Assembly (NCBI GenBank): GCA_023159155.1
Contig: JAJNNX010000059.1
Location: 1 to 64,000 of the forward strand
Length of the DNA: 64,000 bases
Direction of reading: 5' to 3'
DNA from: Ustulina deusta
Lineage: Eukaryota > Ascomycota > Sordariomycetes > Xylariales > Xylariaceae
Shown: positions 47,624 through 58,699 of the stretch, one piece after another
Numbering within the stretch: the stretch's first letter is position 1
Layout of the letters: each line of letters begins with the position of its first letter
Translations under genes and position numbers: made by a program
Notes under the pieces: generated by a model
What the model saw: the letters and a program-made list of their open reading frames with translations, nothing else
Database searches by the model: none
What the model was told of the DNA's origin: nothing

Positions 47624-50600
47624 CTATCTCGTCTCCTTTGGCACCCGCTTGTAGTACAACTGCACTGGCGTGAAGCCGCCCTCACAGGTTTGGAGGGCTT
47701 TTTCGGCATCCGCAACGGATACATTCGCCGTGATCATGGTGTCGTTACATCGTGTCCAACTACCATCATCTGTTCTGACGTAGGAAATATAGTGGCCGGC
47801 GTTTAAATTTGATCCAGCATGAGCAACCACGGCATAGAGGGAATAGACAGTATCGCAAATAAACCCCTCAGCCGCTTCGCCACCGAGCAACCTGGCGATT
47901 TGCAGCCTCGCCTCGCCGTCAAGAGCGTGACGCTCCAGACTAAATTCTCGAAAAGGAAACTTCAAGTGGCTCAGAATCTTTATCGAGCTAGTTCGGTCTG
48001 TCCTCTGGAGTCCCACACGCAACAATGGAGGTTGGCGCACGATTTGCTTCCTGAGTGTCTTGCCTCTCGTGTTGCATTTGTCACACTCTGAGTCAACCCC
48101 TATTTCTTCGAAATGCTCCTCGACAAGTTGTTGCAGAGTAGCATTATTATGATTTGGTACCGAAAATTCGTATCTTTCCGCTTCCTCAGCAACGAAGTTC
48201 AGTGCCTTGCAATTTTTGCAGGTAAATGTATGAAGCTCTACCAAATACCAGTGCCGGCTGATGATGGTATTATTAGGGCGATTTCCCCATCGGTCTGCAA
48301 TAAACCCCGCGGGCTGAGTGGTATCTAGTGGCGGTAAAATGTTTTTTGTCATCTTAAAGCGAGTCTCAGCCTCAAGCTGACCGAACAAGAAGGTGATAAA
48401 TTCGTCCGAATCATGCTGATTAGTATCCCCAAATCTAATAGTTTGGCCACCGGTTGCGTAATATCCCGTATGAATAGTCCTTAAATAATGCTGTCCTCGA
48501 TAAGCGATTGGTAGCGATAGTAGGGCTTAATGAGACATACCATAAGTGTGGAAGCTTTCATGCTGGCAAAGCTTCTTTGACTCAGCCATTGAAAAAGATT
48601 GCCGAGTATCTTGCAAATTAACTGGTTGTGAGAAGGGTCAATGGGTGATACGTCTGGACGATATTTTGTCGGCCATTGAGCGTCTAAAAACTCGTCTATG
48701 AACCCCCGGGATGCCAGAAGTGCTTGAAGAGAGGAGTTGGCGTAGCACCAGTTGTGTGGATTGACAAGTCCAGTGGGCTTGTTACCGCCCCCGACAGTAG
48801 ACGAGCTGGCGGTCATCATCATGGCAAGTCCCCCCGGTGGTGGGTGTTCATCTGCAGATTCAAGCCCGCTATACCTCGTTCTGGCAACGGAGGGCTTTGG
48901 ACGAACGGGTGGCGTAGGAGTCATATCCTTCAAAAACTCTTCACCTTTAGAACCGGTGCTTTGAACTGAGAAGCCAGCTTTCCCATCAGAAATCATGGAC
49001 TCCGGTTCCCTTATGCTTGGAAACCGTCGCATAAAGTCCTCTTGAGATTTAGCATAGTCGAAGTCTCCATTCTCATCTCGTCCAATCAGTGCCTCGAAAG
49101 TGTCTACCTCCTCTGGTTTCAGCGTTCTATTTCTCAGTCGTTTGCGCGTACTAGCAGAGGTTGAGGTCGCATGTCTAAGAATTGGCTGCGTTTCGGACGT
49201 CTGCAAGGACTGCTTCCCCATTGCATCAACCCACGCATCTAAACCTCCCACGAGCAATTTTGGCGGATGTTTCAGCTGTTTAGGAAAGCCATAGTAGACC
49301 AGAGCTTGTTGAAGATTGAATAGAACTGTTTCTTCTATGTTGTCGGTAATTCTTTGAGGCATGGATTTAGAATCTTGGTCGTAAAACACAACCAAATCAA
49401 ACTCCTCGCGCCGCTCAAGCACGAGTTTTTCATTTGCGGGTGCCAGAATCATGCTGTCGACTATCTCGCCTGCCGAGATATTCTGGCGCGAAAGAACAGT
49501 AGGGTCAAGGCAGATTGTATTTTGCGAGAGGATGTGGCCCTCATCAAATAATTGACGATCACGAACATCAATGATAAGGATTTTGATGCTCGTACTCCCT
49601 TCTCTCATGTAGCGTAAAAGCTCCTTTACCGTGATGAGTTCTCCCTCGGGAATTTGAAGACTGCTTGTTGAAGATGCTTGTGACTCTCCGTACGTATGCG
49701 CAGTTACAAACTGTTCTCCGTTGAATGTTCTGAAAATGCTCTCCATAGAGGTACGTGAAGTTGTACCAGGAACTGACACAACGGAATTCGTCCGGCTGAA
49801 CATGCCGCGAGGTGTACTTGAAGGTAGATTTGCAGCCTCGCTTGTCACCGTGCCTCTAGCAGGGCTGTAGATCGCATCAGGGACTTTAGGCATAGCTGGC
49901 AAGGCACTGTGAACCGATAGGGGGAGACGGTGAGGGGGAGGTCTGGGACCATTCGGCTTTGCCAGTGGTGGCGGAGGAGGGTTATTTCGAGAGTCTTGAG
50001 GGTCACGAAGTTTGACAAAACGAGCCACTAGATCAGGCGAGGCGTTGTCCGGTACTGGTTTAATTAAATTGCCATGTAGCGCCTGTGGTTTTGGATGTAC
50101 AATAGGCTTCGCCTTGCGGCCCGGACTGAAGCCGTCATGGGACTGAGGACTAGGGCACGAAGAGTGGCTATTTGCAGAGGCATTTCTAGAATTATTATCC
50201 ATGCGGCCAAAGGGGAAGGTGTCGCGGTTGTCGATTGACTTCGGCAATGGGGGATTGGATGGTACGCTAGGTAGGTCCAAGAGCATGGTTTCAATGGGCT
50301 TGATAACAGATTTCTTTGGCTGCACACCACTCCTCAGGTTGTCTTCCTTGATCACTTCTTTGATCCTATCGTACGCGACCCCGTTATTGGTGATCTTGAC
50401 ATTGAGAGCATGATATAAGCGGCTCAGGTCTCCACGGTCTGACTTGAGAGAGGGATAGTCTTTGTGCTTGGGCACTTTGTCCACGGCGATGGTGAATGCC
50501 TTGATATACTCCTGCAGTGCCATATCGGGGCGACCAAAGTCCTTATATGTGATAGCTTGTCGCATGTGCATATCGCCGGCCTCGAGAACCTTTCGCAAAG

Positions 50601-50805
50601 TCGTATGAGGATCAAGGTCAACGCTGACCGACACAATATCGTCTATATGGCGAAAGGGTGGTTTGCCCGAACCGGAGTTGCCGCCGTAAGCAACTCCCCC
50701 AGTGGGTCCCTTCCGAGTCGGTTCGGTCGTATGACTGCGAGTGTTCGACATCATTGCACTGCTGCCGGGGGCGACGACGGTCCCCGTGTATGCGACAGGA
50801 CTCAT
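47624..50805 (-). CDS. Ubiquitin-specific protease with rhodanese domain (Doa4/Ubp5/USP8 type), 1043 aa
   Basis: Exons (minus strand) 50805-48541 and 48490-47624; 50-nt intron with GTATGT donor and CAG acceptor. A cysteine protease that removes ubiquitin; Doa4 and USP8 act at endosomes with ESCRT to recycle ubiquitin. Order: low-complexity start; a helical region (about 45-150, HMRQAITYKDFGRPDMALQE) resembling the USP8 dimerisation/MIT-like domain; Pro-rich linker; rhodanese domain (about 390-525, IKILIIDVRDRQLFDEGHI to GGLDAWVD); then the protease (about 660-1040). The Cys box is PTGLVNPHNWCYANSSLQAL with C687. The His box is LNAGHYISYVRTDDGSWTRC with H988. Two CxxC pairs (CKNC, CDKC) form the finger zinc site. 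The Cys box is unusual: NPHNWCYANS where most USPs read NLGNTCYMNS. The rhodanese segment has no cysteine at the usual active-site loop and is probably structural. Confidence 0.9.
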
Positions 50806-52138
50806 ATCGGGATCAAATCGCGAGCGTGTTTCATAACGCAGGATTTATCGAGAGAGGGGGGGAGGCTGGCGATCACGGCAACAACCCGATCGGAAGATGG
50901 AAAGTAGGGAGCGGGGAATGAAGACTGCGATGGCAAGTAGCGAGCTGGATGGCATAGGTACAAGGAGCAGGCGGCGAATCGAGAAGGAGAGAACCTTATG
51001 TACCGTTATTGTTCCGGGGACGGAGGCTGGAATGGGAGGGCATTCTTTCAAGACAAGCTAGCGACTGTGAACGGCTGGAGGACAGGACCGATGACGCGAA
51101 CGGAAGGGCCTCAAAGAAGTGTCCAACACAAAGGCGAGAAGGGACAGTCTAACAATAATTGCGAAGCGGTATATAAAAAAACAATACGCTGACCTGGCGG
51201 TCTGTGTTGAATGCGTTAAGCAGCATCTGATCTGAACGAAGGCAGAACCAGGTTAGAAGATGGGATCGAGTCCAGGTTACATAATTCATGGACAGTTGCC
51301 AAGTAGTAGGTATTGGTAGGTAAATGAGATTGAGGTCTAGCTGCTTACTTAAGCACGAGGTGGGGCCGCACACCCCTTGTTACCGACTTAGGTACCTCTA
51401 GGCACCTCCCTCTAACCTAGGCACCGACGTAGGTAAGATCCATCATATACCTATGTGGAGTTCCATCTGGACGCTGGAACGTATGTGTTGAGGCTGTGTA
51501 ACGGGGACAGACCTAATCATGTTACTTACTTATTATAATAATAATATTCTATCCTTCAGTCTAAGCCGGAGGGCCTACGATACACGCAACTTCTACGGAG
51601 ATATGCTACGGCGACTGTTCTAGTTCAGGTCCACCGAGTCTGCTGGCTTTTCTGTTTCCCGTAGGCCCAACGAATAGGAAAATGCCTTCGCGGTCTTCGA
51701 AAACGGCCAAGGTGAGTATACCCCGCCCGGCGACGAGTTTCCAGTCATGGCAGACGTTGATAGGTCGGAGACGGGAGAAATGGTAGTGTTGCATCGTCTT
51801 CCCCGCGCCCATGTACCGGCGACGTACTGGTTGTGGGCGAAATCCTCACCAAAATCCACCCGTACACCGTGGTGTTGTAAATGCAGGATCCGCTGAAGTT
51901 ATTGCTGTTCTGCTTTCCATCACTTGCGCCTCAAGGTTCCATGCTGCTACCAGTTGATACTTCGGGAAACGGGCTAGGATGCATAGGGGTATTCTTCCAT
52001 GTTGGCGTTTTGTGCATGAGACTTATGTAAGTACGCCTGTGCGAAGCTGGATCAGCTTCGAGGGTGAAGAGGCTGCACATCAAGACGCCACCACGTGTTG
52101 TGTGCTATCCTGCGTGATGGGCTGGTAGATTAGAAGCC
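50806..52138. other. Spacer between DOA4-type gene and F-box-like pseudogene
   Basis: About 1.3 kb with the promoter of the deubiquitinase. On the minus strand at 51600-51930 two overlapping frames show protein-like composition (VDFGEDFAHNQYVAGTWARG in one, GILTLAVFEDREGIFLFVG in the next) and could be a frameshifted gene relic, but no family was recognised. TAGGTA-type words cluster at 51390-51440. Confidence 0.45.
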
Positions 52139-53940
52139 ATGTTGACATCCGCTCCAGAGACTCTTCCTCTCATTGCGCTAGAACACATCGATGAATATCT
52201 AGCTCAATCTGATCCTAAGAGGCGCAGCTTGCAGGCCTTCTCGCTGGCGAGTAAACGGTGTTACTCTATAGGCGTGCTACAACGGTTTGGTTAGATCTGG
52301 CTCACGCTGCGGGGTTGGAGTAAGTTGCAGGATGATGGATGTTGATGGAGCGAAATTCTCAATACTGGCAAGCGCTTTCGTCATGTTCGCGGACTCAATG
52401 TCCCGGACCACGGATTCATGTTGGGGCAAGACGAAGGAGAAAACATCGATGAGATATTAGATGAATAAGACGCAGGAGAAGGGGCGGCGACATAAGGGAC
52501 TACTTTGACCTACACGAATGTTGCAGCCCCTTCAACATACTCAACAAGTACGCAAAGGGCATGGGTCCTCCTTTGGAGCATGGAACTCAACTCACAGCTG
52601 AAGAGCCCCTTGCGCATTTCATAGCTAACTGTCTGGCCTCCAAGCTGTAAATTGGCACTGTAGGACACAGCTGCCACAATATATACTCTCGACTGTCCAC
52701 AATGTGGGCTGTCGCCTCCACATGTATCCTGTCAGTCTTCACAGACTTATCCGGGATCGTGATCACCCTGACGATATTGATTTAGACGGACTCGCACTAG
52801 CGACATCGCCATATCTATACAGGATTTTCGTGCCATTCTATGGCTCCATGGAATACAGTAACGTGAATTGCAACCAAGACGCCGTGCTACGGATCATGGC
52901 TGGGGCGCCCAACCTAGCACATGTCTGGATGCGGTTAAGCCCGCCAGGAAATTCTATTGCCCTGAGGGCTGCCTATCGTACTCCTAGGCCAAGTTGGACT
53001 GGCTTCTTTGCGGAAACTACGCCAGCAGAAAAACCTGAGCGAGTCAGCATCCAGAGTTTGGAAATCAGTGACAGTAGGTTGTCTCATGAACTAGAGTCGT
53101 CAGATTCACTAGAACAACGATAATCACGATGTCGTTACATCCTTGCATGTCCTAGCAAACATGGCTAGTGACGGCCATTTTGAGTCCCTGCACATATTGA
53201 TGTTGGCAATACCGGCAAACAGTTCTCATCAGAGGCAGGAAGCCTTGACCTTACTGCTCGAGTATTTGAATCCCCTCGAGAAATTATATGTAAGCGGTTT
53301 CATCAGCAACAAAGCTTTTTAGAACCGCTCTGCTTTGCCACAGAAACACCATAAGAACGCTTTGGATTATACCACGCCGACGCAGTGAGTCACGAAAGGC
53401 CTTGCTAGTCCTCTCAATTGCCGGGGTCGAATATCTGGTGGAACAGTGCTTGCATCCGGAACATCTCGAGTTTCCTGCCAATAAAACACAAGGAGACGCG
53501 AAGGAAACTGCGATTTATCGAAAGCTGGGCAAGCGGCCGGCGGCTAGAGCATGTGTCTCTGACACTGCAGCTCTCATTGATAACCAACGAAGATGACGAC
53601 GAGAAGGGTGGGGAAGATGAAGAGGAGGAGGAGAAAGACATATATGTTTCCTCAAGCGGCGGGAGCATGCCCTTCGCGGACACCTGCAGCTGCTTCATTA
53701 ACCGCGCCATTGACTCCTCCCTAGCACTTTCAATATTCAATTTGATATCGCCAAGTGGAAAATTGTGGTATCTAAGATTATAGCTTTCGTGAAACGAGGG
53801 CCCGGTGACTGATGACAATGACCCGAACGATATTTTGTCTTGGCTTGGATGTAGTTGGGTCCTTGAGCGGGACGACCCAGGACAACCCAGGCAACATCTC
53901 CATACAAGAACTCGACAAAGGGAAAAGAAGTTAGCTCGCT
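52139..53940 (+). pseudogene. F-box-like protein pseudogene
   Basis: It starts with ATG in good context and reads MLTSAPETLPLIALEHIDEY then SLQAFSLASKRCYSI, the usual opening of fungal F-box proteins (leucine-proline start, then a helix with SLxSKRC). An in-frame TAG follows after 51 codons at 52292. Coding character continues downstream through further stops and frame changes: WLTLRGWSKL, HVRGLNVPDHG, then an open stretch 52704-53123 (FVPFYGSMEYSNVNC, MAGAPNLAHVWMRL), SDGHFESLHILML, LYVSGFISNKAF, then in another frame NTIRTLWIIPRRRSESRKAL, and finally NDILSWLGCSWVLERD near 53.85 kb. Such proteins recruit targets to SCF ubiquitin ligases; this copy cannot encode a full protein. Its changes are stops and small indels, and the sequence is not AT-rich, so decay is unlike RIP. 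Confidence 0.65.
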
Positions 53941-55459
53941 CGGAGAAGAACTTGAATACCTAGAGGGTTTCTATCTTACTGTGTGGCGGCAACGTCACGC
54001 TGGTGGGAGTTGGAAAAGTTTGCCTCTTCCGGCCTGACTTACAAATGGGTTAAGAAATATTCAGAAGGGAAGAAGGGAGGTCAGTTTATGAGCACAATAA
54101 CACTTGTTTCACCCAGTCATACTTCTTTGTAGTGTACACTAATGAGGAGGGCATACATGAGATTGTGCAGGCCTTGTTGTTTATGTGTCGGCTGCTACCT
54201 GTCTAGTACCTATGTTAGAACAGCATTTTTACGGGAGTTCTAAAACCCAGAATATGGGTAGATGGGTGCCAAGACAGGCAAACTACCTATAGGGGAGGAC
54301 CCCATTTTAGGTCACTGTGGTGCATGAGTTGTGTAAGTGTTGTAGTTCTTGTATTTGGCGGCTAACCCAACATTGCTCTGCCAAAACATTTCAGTTCTAG
54401 CCTTTTTTAGCTATACTCTGTTAGAATAAAACTAATGTTAAAAAATAAAACAATGTTATAACAATGTTATAATAGTGTTAAAATTAAAAAAGAAGGACCG
54501 TTCAAATATTATAACCAAAAAATAGCAGTTGCAGGTCTATATAGTGATTACGTTAGCTGGGACGCAATAGCTAGTCAGAATATTGCCCTAACACTTAGGT
54601 ACAACACACGTAACACTATACCAAAAAATCTAGCAGAGTGACCTGAAAAAAACGTCAGTTCCACCATGCCCCCAAAAGGGGTCCGCACCCGTAGGTACAT
54701 AGGTCAGTTATAATAGATACACCTACATACCTAAGGTACCTACTCTTGGTGTTGTTGCCTTCCAAATAAAAATACATAAGTGTCAGTTAGCAGTACGAAT
54801 CTAACCTAGATGCTAGGTTAGGTAAGTTCACTTCCAGATGAAATCCTGTCCCCAACATGTACCCAAGATGCATACCTAACCTAGCAGAGACCTCACTCGG
54901 GACCTTAGGTACACTATGTAGATTACGTAGAGGATCTAGGTACCTGCAATCCCTACAGGTAGGTACCTCATACATATATACATAAATGTCTTAAGTACTA
55001 TACATATAGATGTGTAAGTATGAGTGTTAGGATATAGGTACTCTGTAGCACCTACTGTAATCTCAGGTAGCTAAAGGTACTACCTAGGGTAGACTGAACT
55101 ACAGTACCTACATACATGTAGAGGTTAAAGAGGTTAGTAGGTACATGTACATGCAAGTTAGTACCCACAATGCATCAGGGCACACTCCACTCTAGTTACA
55201 AGTTACATCAACAGGCTACCTCTTTAGTAGTAGTATTTGGTAGCTTGCTTCCACAACGCCGCATCCTCCTCCCGATCCTCAACAACTACGTCTTGATTAA
55301 TGTCGACCGTCGAATTTCATCACCACGCAGTCCATCCTGCGAGGAGTACAGCAGCCCGGATTTTCCAAGGCCCAAAGCCCATCCACCCCCAACCCCGCCC
55401 TTACTCGATCCTAGCTTGTACGTCGCGCGCAATCCGTGAATAGACAGACCACCTACACG
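53941..55459. other. Gene-free spacer upstream of VPS27
   Basis: About 1.5 kb. It contains a local AT-rich patch at 54400-54520 with AACAATGTTATA repeated in tandem, and a dense cluster of TAGGTACCTA-type words from 54690 to 55150. The last 200 bp before 55460 are the probable VPS27 promoter and 5' UTR. No gene was recognised. Confidence 0.55.
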
Positions 55460-57934
55460 ATGATGGGAGGTTGGTGGTCGTCCTCGGCCAACAGCGCCCT
55501 GGATGAGCAGATTGGCAAGGCCACTGGCAGTAGTCTGTATGAATCTTCTCCTCTGGCCGGTGACGTGCCTCTAGCTTTGCCGTACATGGCTAAACCCGCC
55601 CCCCCCTCGCAGTGAAGATATCCCCCTCAACCTCGAGATATCTGATGTCATACGCTCCAAGACTGTCCAGCCCAAGGAAGCTATGCGCTCGCTCAAGCGT
55701 CGCATAGGTAACAGGAACCCCAATACACAACTAAGCGCCTTGAATGTATGAGCTTTGTATATGTCCTAGATGATAGTTATGATTTTCTGGCTGACTCCTC
55801 TCCAGCTCACCGACACCTGTGTCAAGAACGGCGGCTCACACTTCCTTATCGAGATCGCTTCCCGGGAGTTCATGGACAACCTCGTCTCTCTACTGCATGC
55901 CGTTGGCCCCGCGGCCGCTAACCAAGATGTCCGAGCCAAGATCCTCGAGCTAATCCAGTCTTGGGCCGCTGCAACCGAGGGGCGTTATGATTTACAATAC
56001 ATTAACGAAGTCTATCGGACGTTGCAAAAGGAAGGCTATCAATTCCCTCCCAGAGTGAGCGTTGCGAGCAGTATGATTGACAGTAGTGCCGTGAGTCCTA
56101 CCGTCTCCGTACCTTTTGCTTGGTCTGTAAAGCTTACCTGTCAAATCTAGCCGCCTGAATGGACCGATTCCGATGTGTGTATGCGATGCCGGACTTCATT
56201 TACTTTCACCAACCGAAAGCACCATTGCCGCAACTGTGGGAATTGCTTTGACCAACAGTGCTCCTCCAAGACTCTTCCTTTGCCTCACCTGGGCATCATG
56301 CAAGCTGTCCGAGTTGATGATGGGTGCTACGCTAGGCTGACCGACAGGTCCAACAAAGGAGCTCCGACGGTAGACGCTATTTCGCCTACGGCCCCATCAT
56401 TCCCGCATAAGAACCGGAGCACATCAATTATGCAGCCCCGGAACGCTCGAGTTGATGATGCATTCGACGAAGATCTCAAAAAGGCACTCGCAATGAGTCT
56501 CGAGGAGGTTCAGAGCCATTCGCGAGGGTATGTCCCTCCTACCGACAATAAACCATCCATTACCCAACCCAGCGCCAAAGCCCCGGCATCTTCTACGGAA
56601 GCGGAGCAAGAGGACGAAGATCTGAAGGCTGCCATAGCGGCGTCGCTAGCCGACATGGAAGAACAAAAGCAGCGGCATGCCGCCGCCCTGAAGCAACAAA
56701 CGAATAGTTCGGATGATGTTTCGGCCACCGGTTTTATCCTTCCCAAGAACGACTACGAACTCAGCCCGGTCGAGGCAGAAAATATCAACTTATTCGCAAC
56801 CCTGGTGGATAGATTGCAAACACAGCCACCAGGCACCATTCTAAGAGAACCTCAAATACAGGAACTTTATGATTCGATCGGGAACCTGAGACCTAAACTT
56901 GCGCGCACCTACGGCGAAACGATGAGCAAGCATGGCGAGTATTTATTCTAGTCGGGAGTTTTGCTGCCGTTGCTAATATATTCTACATAGATACGTTACT
57001 GGATCTACACGCCAAGCTGTCTACAGTTGTGCGGTATTACGACAGGATGCTAGAGGAACGCCTCTCCAAGGCATACAGCCAACATAGCCTTGGCGGTTAT
57101 AACCTTCCCAGCTTGAGACAAGCACCTAGCCCTTATCCCGCCCTAGGCCCTGCGGCTGGTAACGCTTCGGGAGCAGAGAATTTCTATACTGGCGAGCCCC
57201 TGCGAAACTTTGGCCATCGAGCCACAGCTCACGACTATGCACAACATACACCACAACCACCACCACAACCACAGCCACAATATGCAAACTATGACAAGCG
57301 CTCATCAGTTTCGATGCCTTCCAATAGTCAATACCCGCCGCATACAATACAAAGGAACGAGAGCTACCACAAGCAGGCTCCGCCAGCTCCCATTCATTAT
57401 CCAACCCAACCAAACTTCGTTCCACCGGAACATACACCCACACCTTCTCAGTCCAATCTTTTGTCCCAGCCCTCGCCCCAAACACCGCATAATCAAGCTC
57501 GTGAGCCAGTGGTGGCAACATCAACGGACTCAAGTGCAGCATACTATTACAATACCTCGCTGCCAACTGACGGGCGTGCACCAATTTCATCCTTAGAGAC
57601 TACACAGTCGGCCTACCCCAACTTGCACCAGGCATCAAACTTCAATAGGCAGTCCGTTCCTCCGACACCTGCTTCCACCAACGTACAGCCTGCACAACCG
57701 CCGGCCCAACCTTCCCAGCAGGCTCAACAATATCAACAAGTAACTCAACCTAATTCTCACCACTATTGGCAACAACAGCGACAGCAGCAACAGCAGCAAA
57801 ACGCTGGTCAGCTGGGCCATGCCTATCAGGCAGGAGTGCCTGGATATTCAGGATTCAACCAGGATCTTTTCCCGTCAGCTCCGCACCATGCGCCTCAGCA
57901 GCCTGCCATGGAAGAAAGCTTGATTGATTTATGA
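55460..57934 (+). CDS. ESCRT-0 subunit VPS27 (VHS, FYVE-like, UIM), 740 aa
   Basis: Exons 55460-55536, 55613-55745, 55806-56090, 56151-56934 and 56991-57934; introns 76, 60, 60 and 56 nt. The last intron has a GC donor (GCGAGT) with TGCTAAT branch and TAG acceptor; it is needed to restore frame into [10 protein letters not shown]. The protein sorts ubiquitinated cargo on endosomes. VHS domain about residues 10-150 ([38 protein letters not shown]). FYVE-like finger about 169-226: WTDSD, CMRC (175/178), RKHHCRNCG (C191/C194), C202, RVDDGC (C224). Two ubiquitin-interacting motifs: [15 protein letters not shown] (about 272) and [15 protein letters not shown] (about 321). The C-terminal 370 residues are Pro/Gln-rich with a Q run and end in SLIDL, a clathrin-box-like motif. 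Confidence 0.95.
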
Positions 57935-58699
57935 GAAGCGGGAATGCTTCAGGCAAAAGATATTGCAGGGTTATTATTTTCTCTCATACTAAGCTGCGGT
58001 TTCCATGAGCTGTCCCACTAGATATACCTTATATTAGGTGTTCTAGGACATCACCAAATATTAAAATGCGACAAGGCGCCTAGGTACCTATGGGTAGGCA
58101 GGTAGGGACTTCACGAAGTGGGTTGCGGTACATGTTGGTCTGTTATGTGTATTAGGATTTGGAGCATCCAGGTACTGTCACAAATATCAAACATCAAACC
58201 GTGAGCCCCAATTAATTCGGGCCTGGTGATATATTCGTTTTGTATTTTTACTCTTGGCCGCTTTTAGTCTGACAGCTGCGCTTGAAGAACAAAACGTTCT
58301 GCTGAACAGGGGCACATTTAAATTTCAAACTGAACAACTACCATTGATGTTCTGGGCCCTCATTGTGGGTTTTCAAGCAACCGCCTCATTCATGCAGTAC
58401 CTACCTACCTTTCGTGTTTAGGTAATACCTAAGTACCTACCCACCTATGGTGGACTCAGCTCCACCCCTCAATGCCCCTCCTTTTCACCTGCCTGCCATG
58501 CCCCCGGAATGAGTTACGTGGGGTCTCTCTCTTTCTCTCTCTGCTCTGCCCCGCCAAAATCCAAGTTTGAGACTCATGCCAACCTAATTTTCCCTCCCAT
58601 TATCTTAAATGTTCAAGGTAGCTCGGTTATTTTCGCGCTGAACGACCCAAGTCTTTGAGAAAGAGAATAACGACAGGACGCGAATCATCCGCTGCCGCC
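57935..58699. other. Spacer VPS27 / HBS1
   Basis: 765 bp between two genes on the same strand. It has the VPS27 3' UTR, a cluster of CCTAGGTACC/TAGGTA words at 58078-58110 and 58398-58450, and the HBS1 promoter. No other gene was recognised. Confidence 0.6.
58524..58552 (+). promoter_or_regulatory. CT-rich tract in HBS1 promoter
   Basis: A pyrimidine run (TCTCTCTCTTTCTCTCTCTG) about 150 bp before the HBS1 start codon. CT boxes near transcription starts are common in filamentous fungal housekeeping genes; the role here is inferred from position only. Confidence 0.4.

Noticed and set aside
51606..51859. Two overlapping minus-strand frames with protein-like composition
   Set aside because: No recognised family and the frames shift mid-way; mentioned only as a possible relic in the spacer entry.
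54419..54593. Candidate solo LTR: starts TGTTAG and ends CTAACA
   Set aside because: Flanking five bases (TACTC and CTTAG) are not a target duplication and there is no internal similarity to the LTRs at 1871 or 9311.
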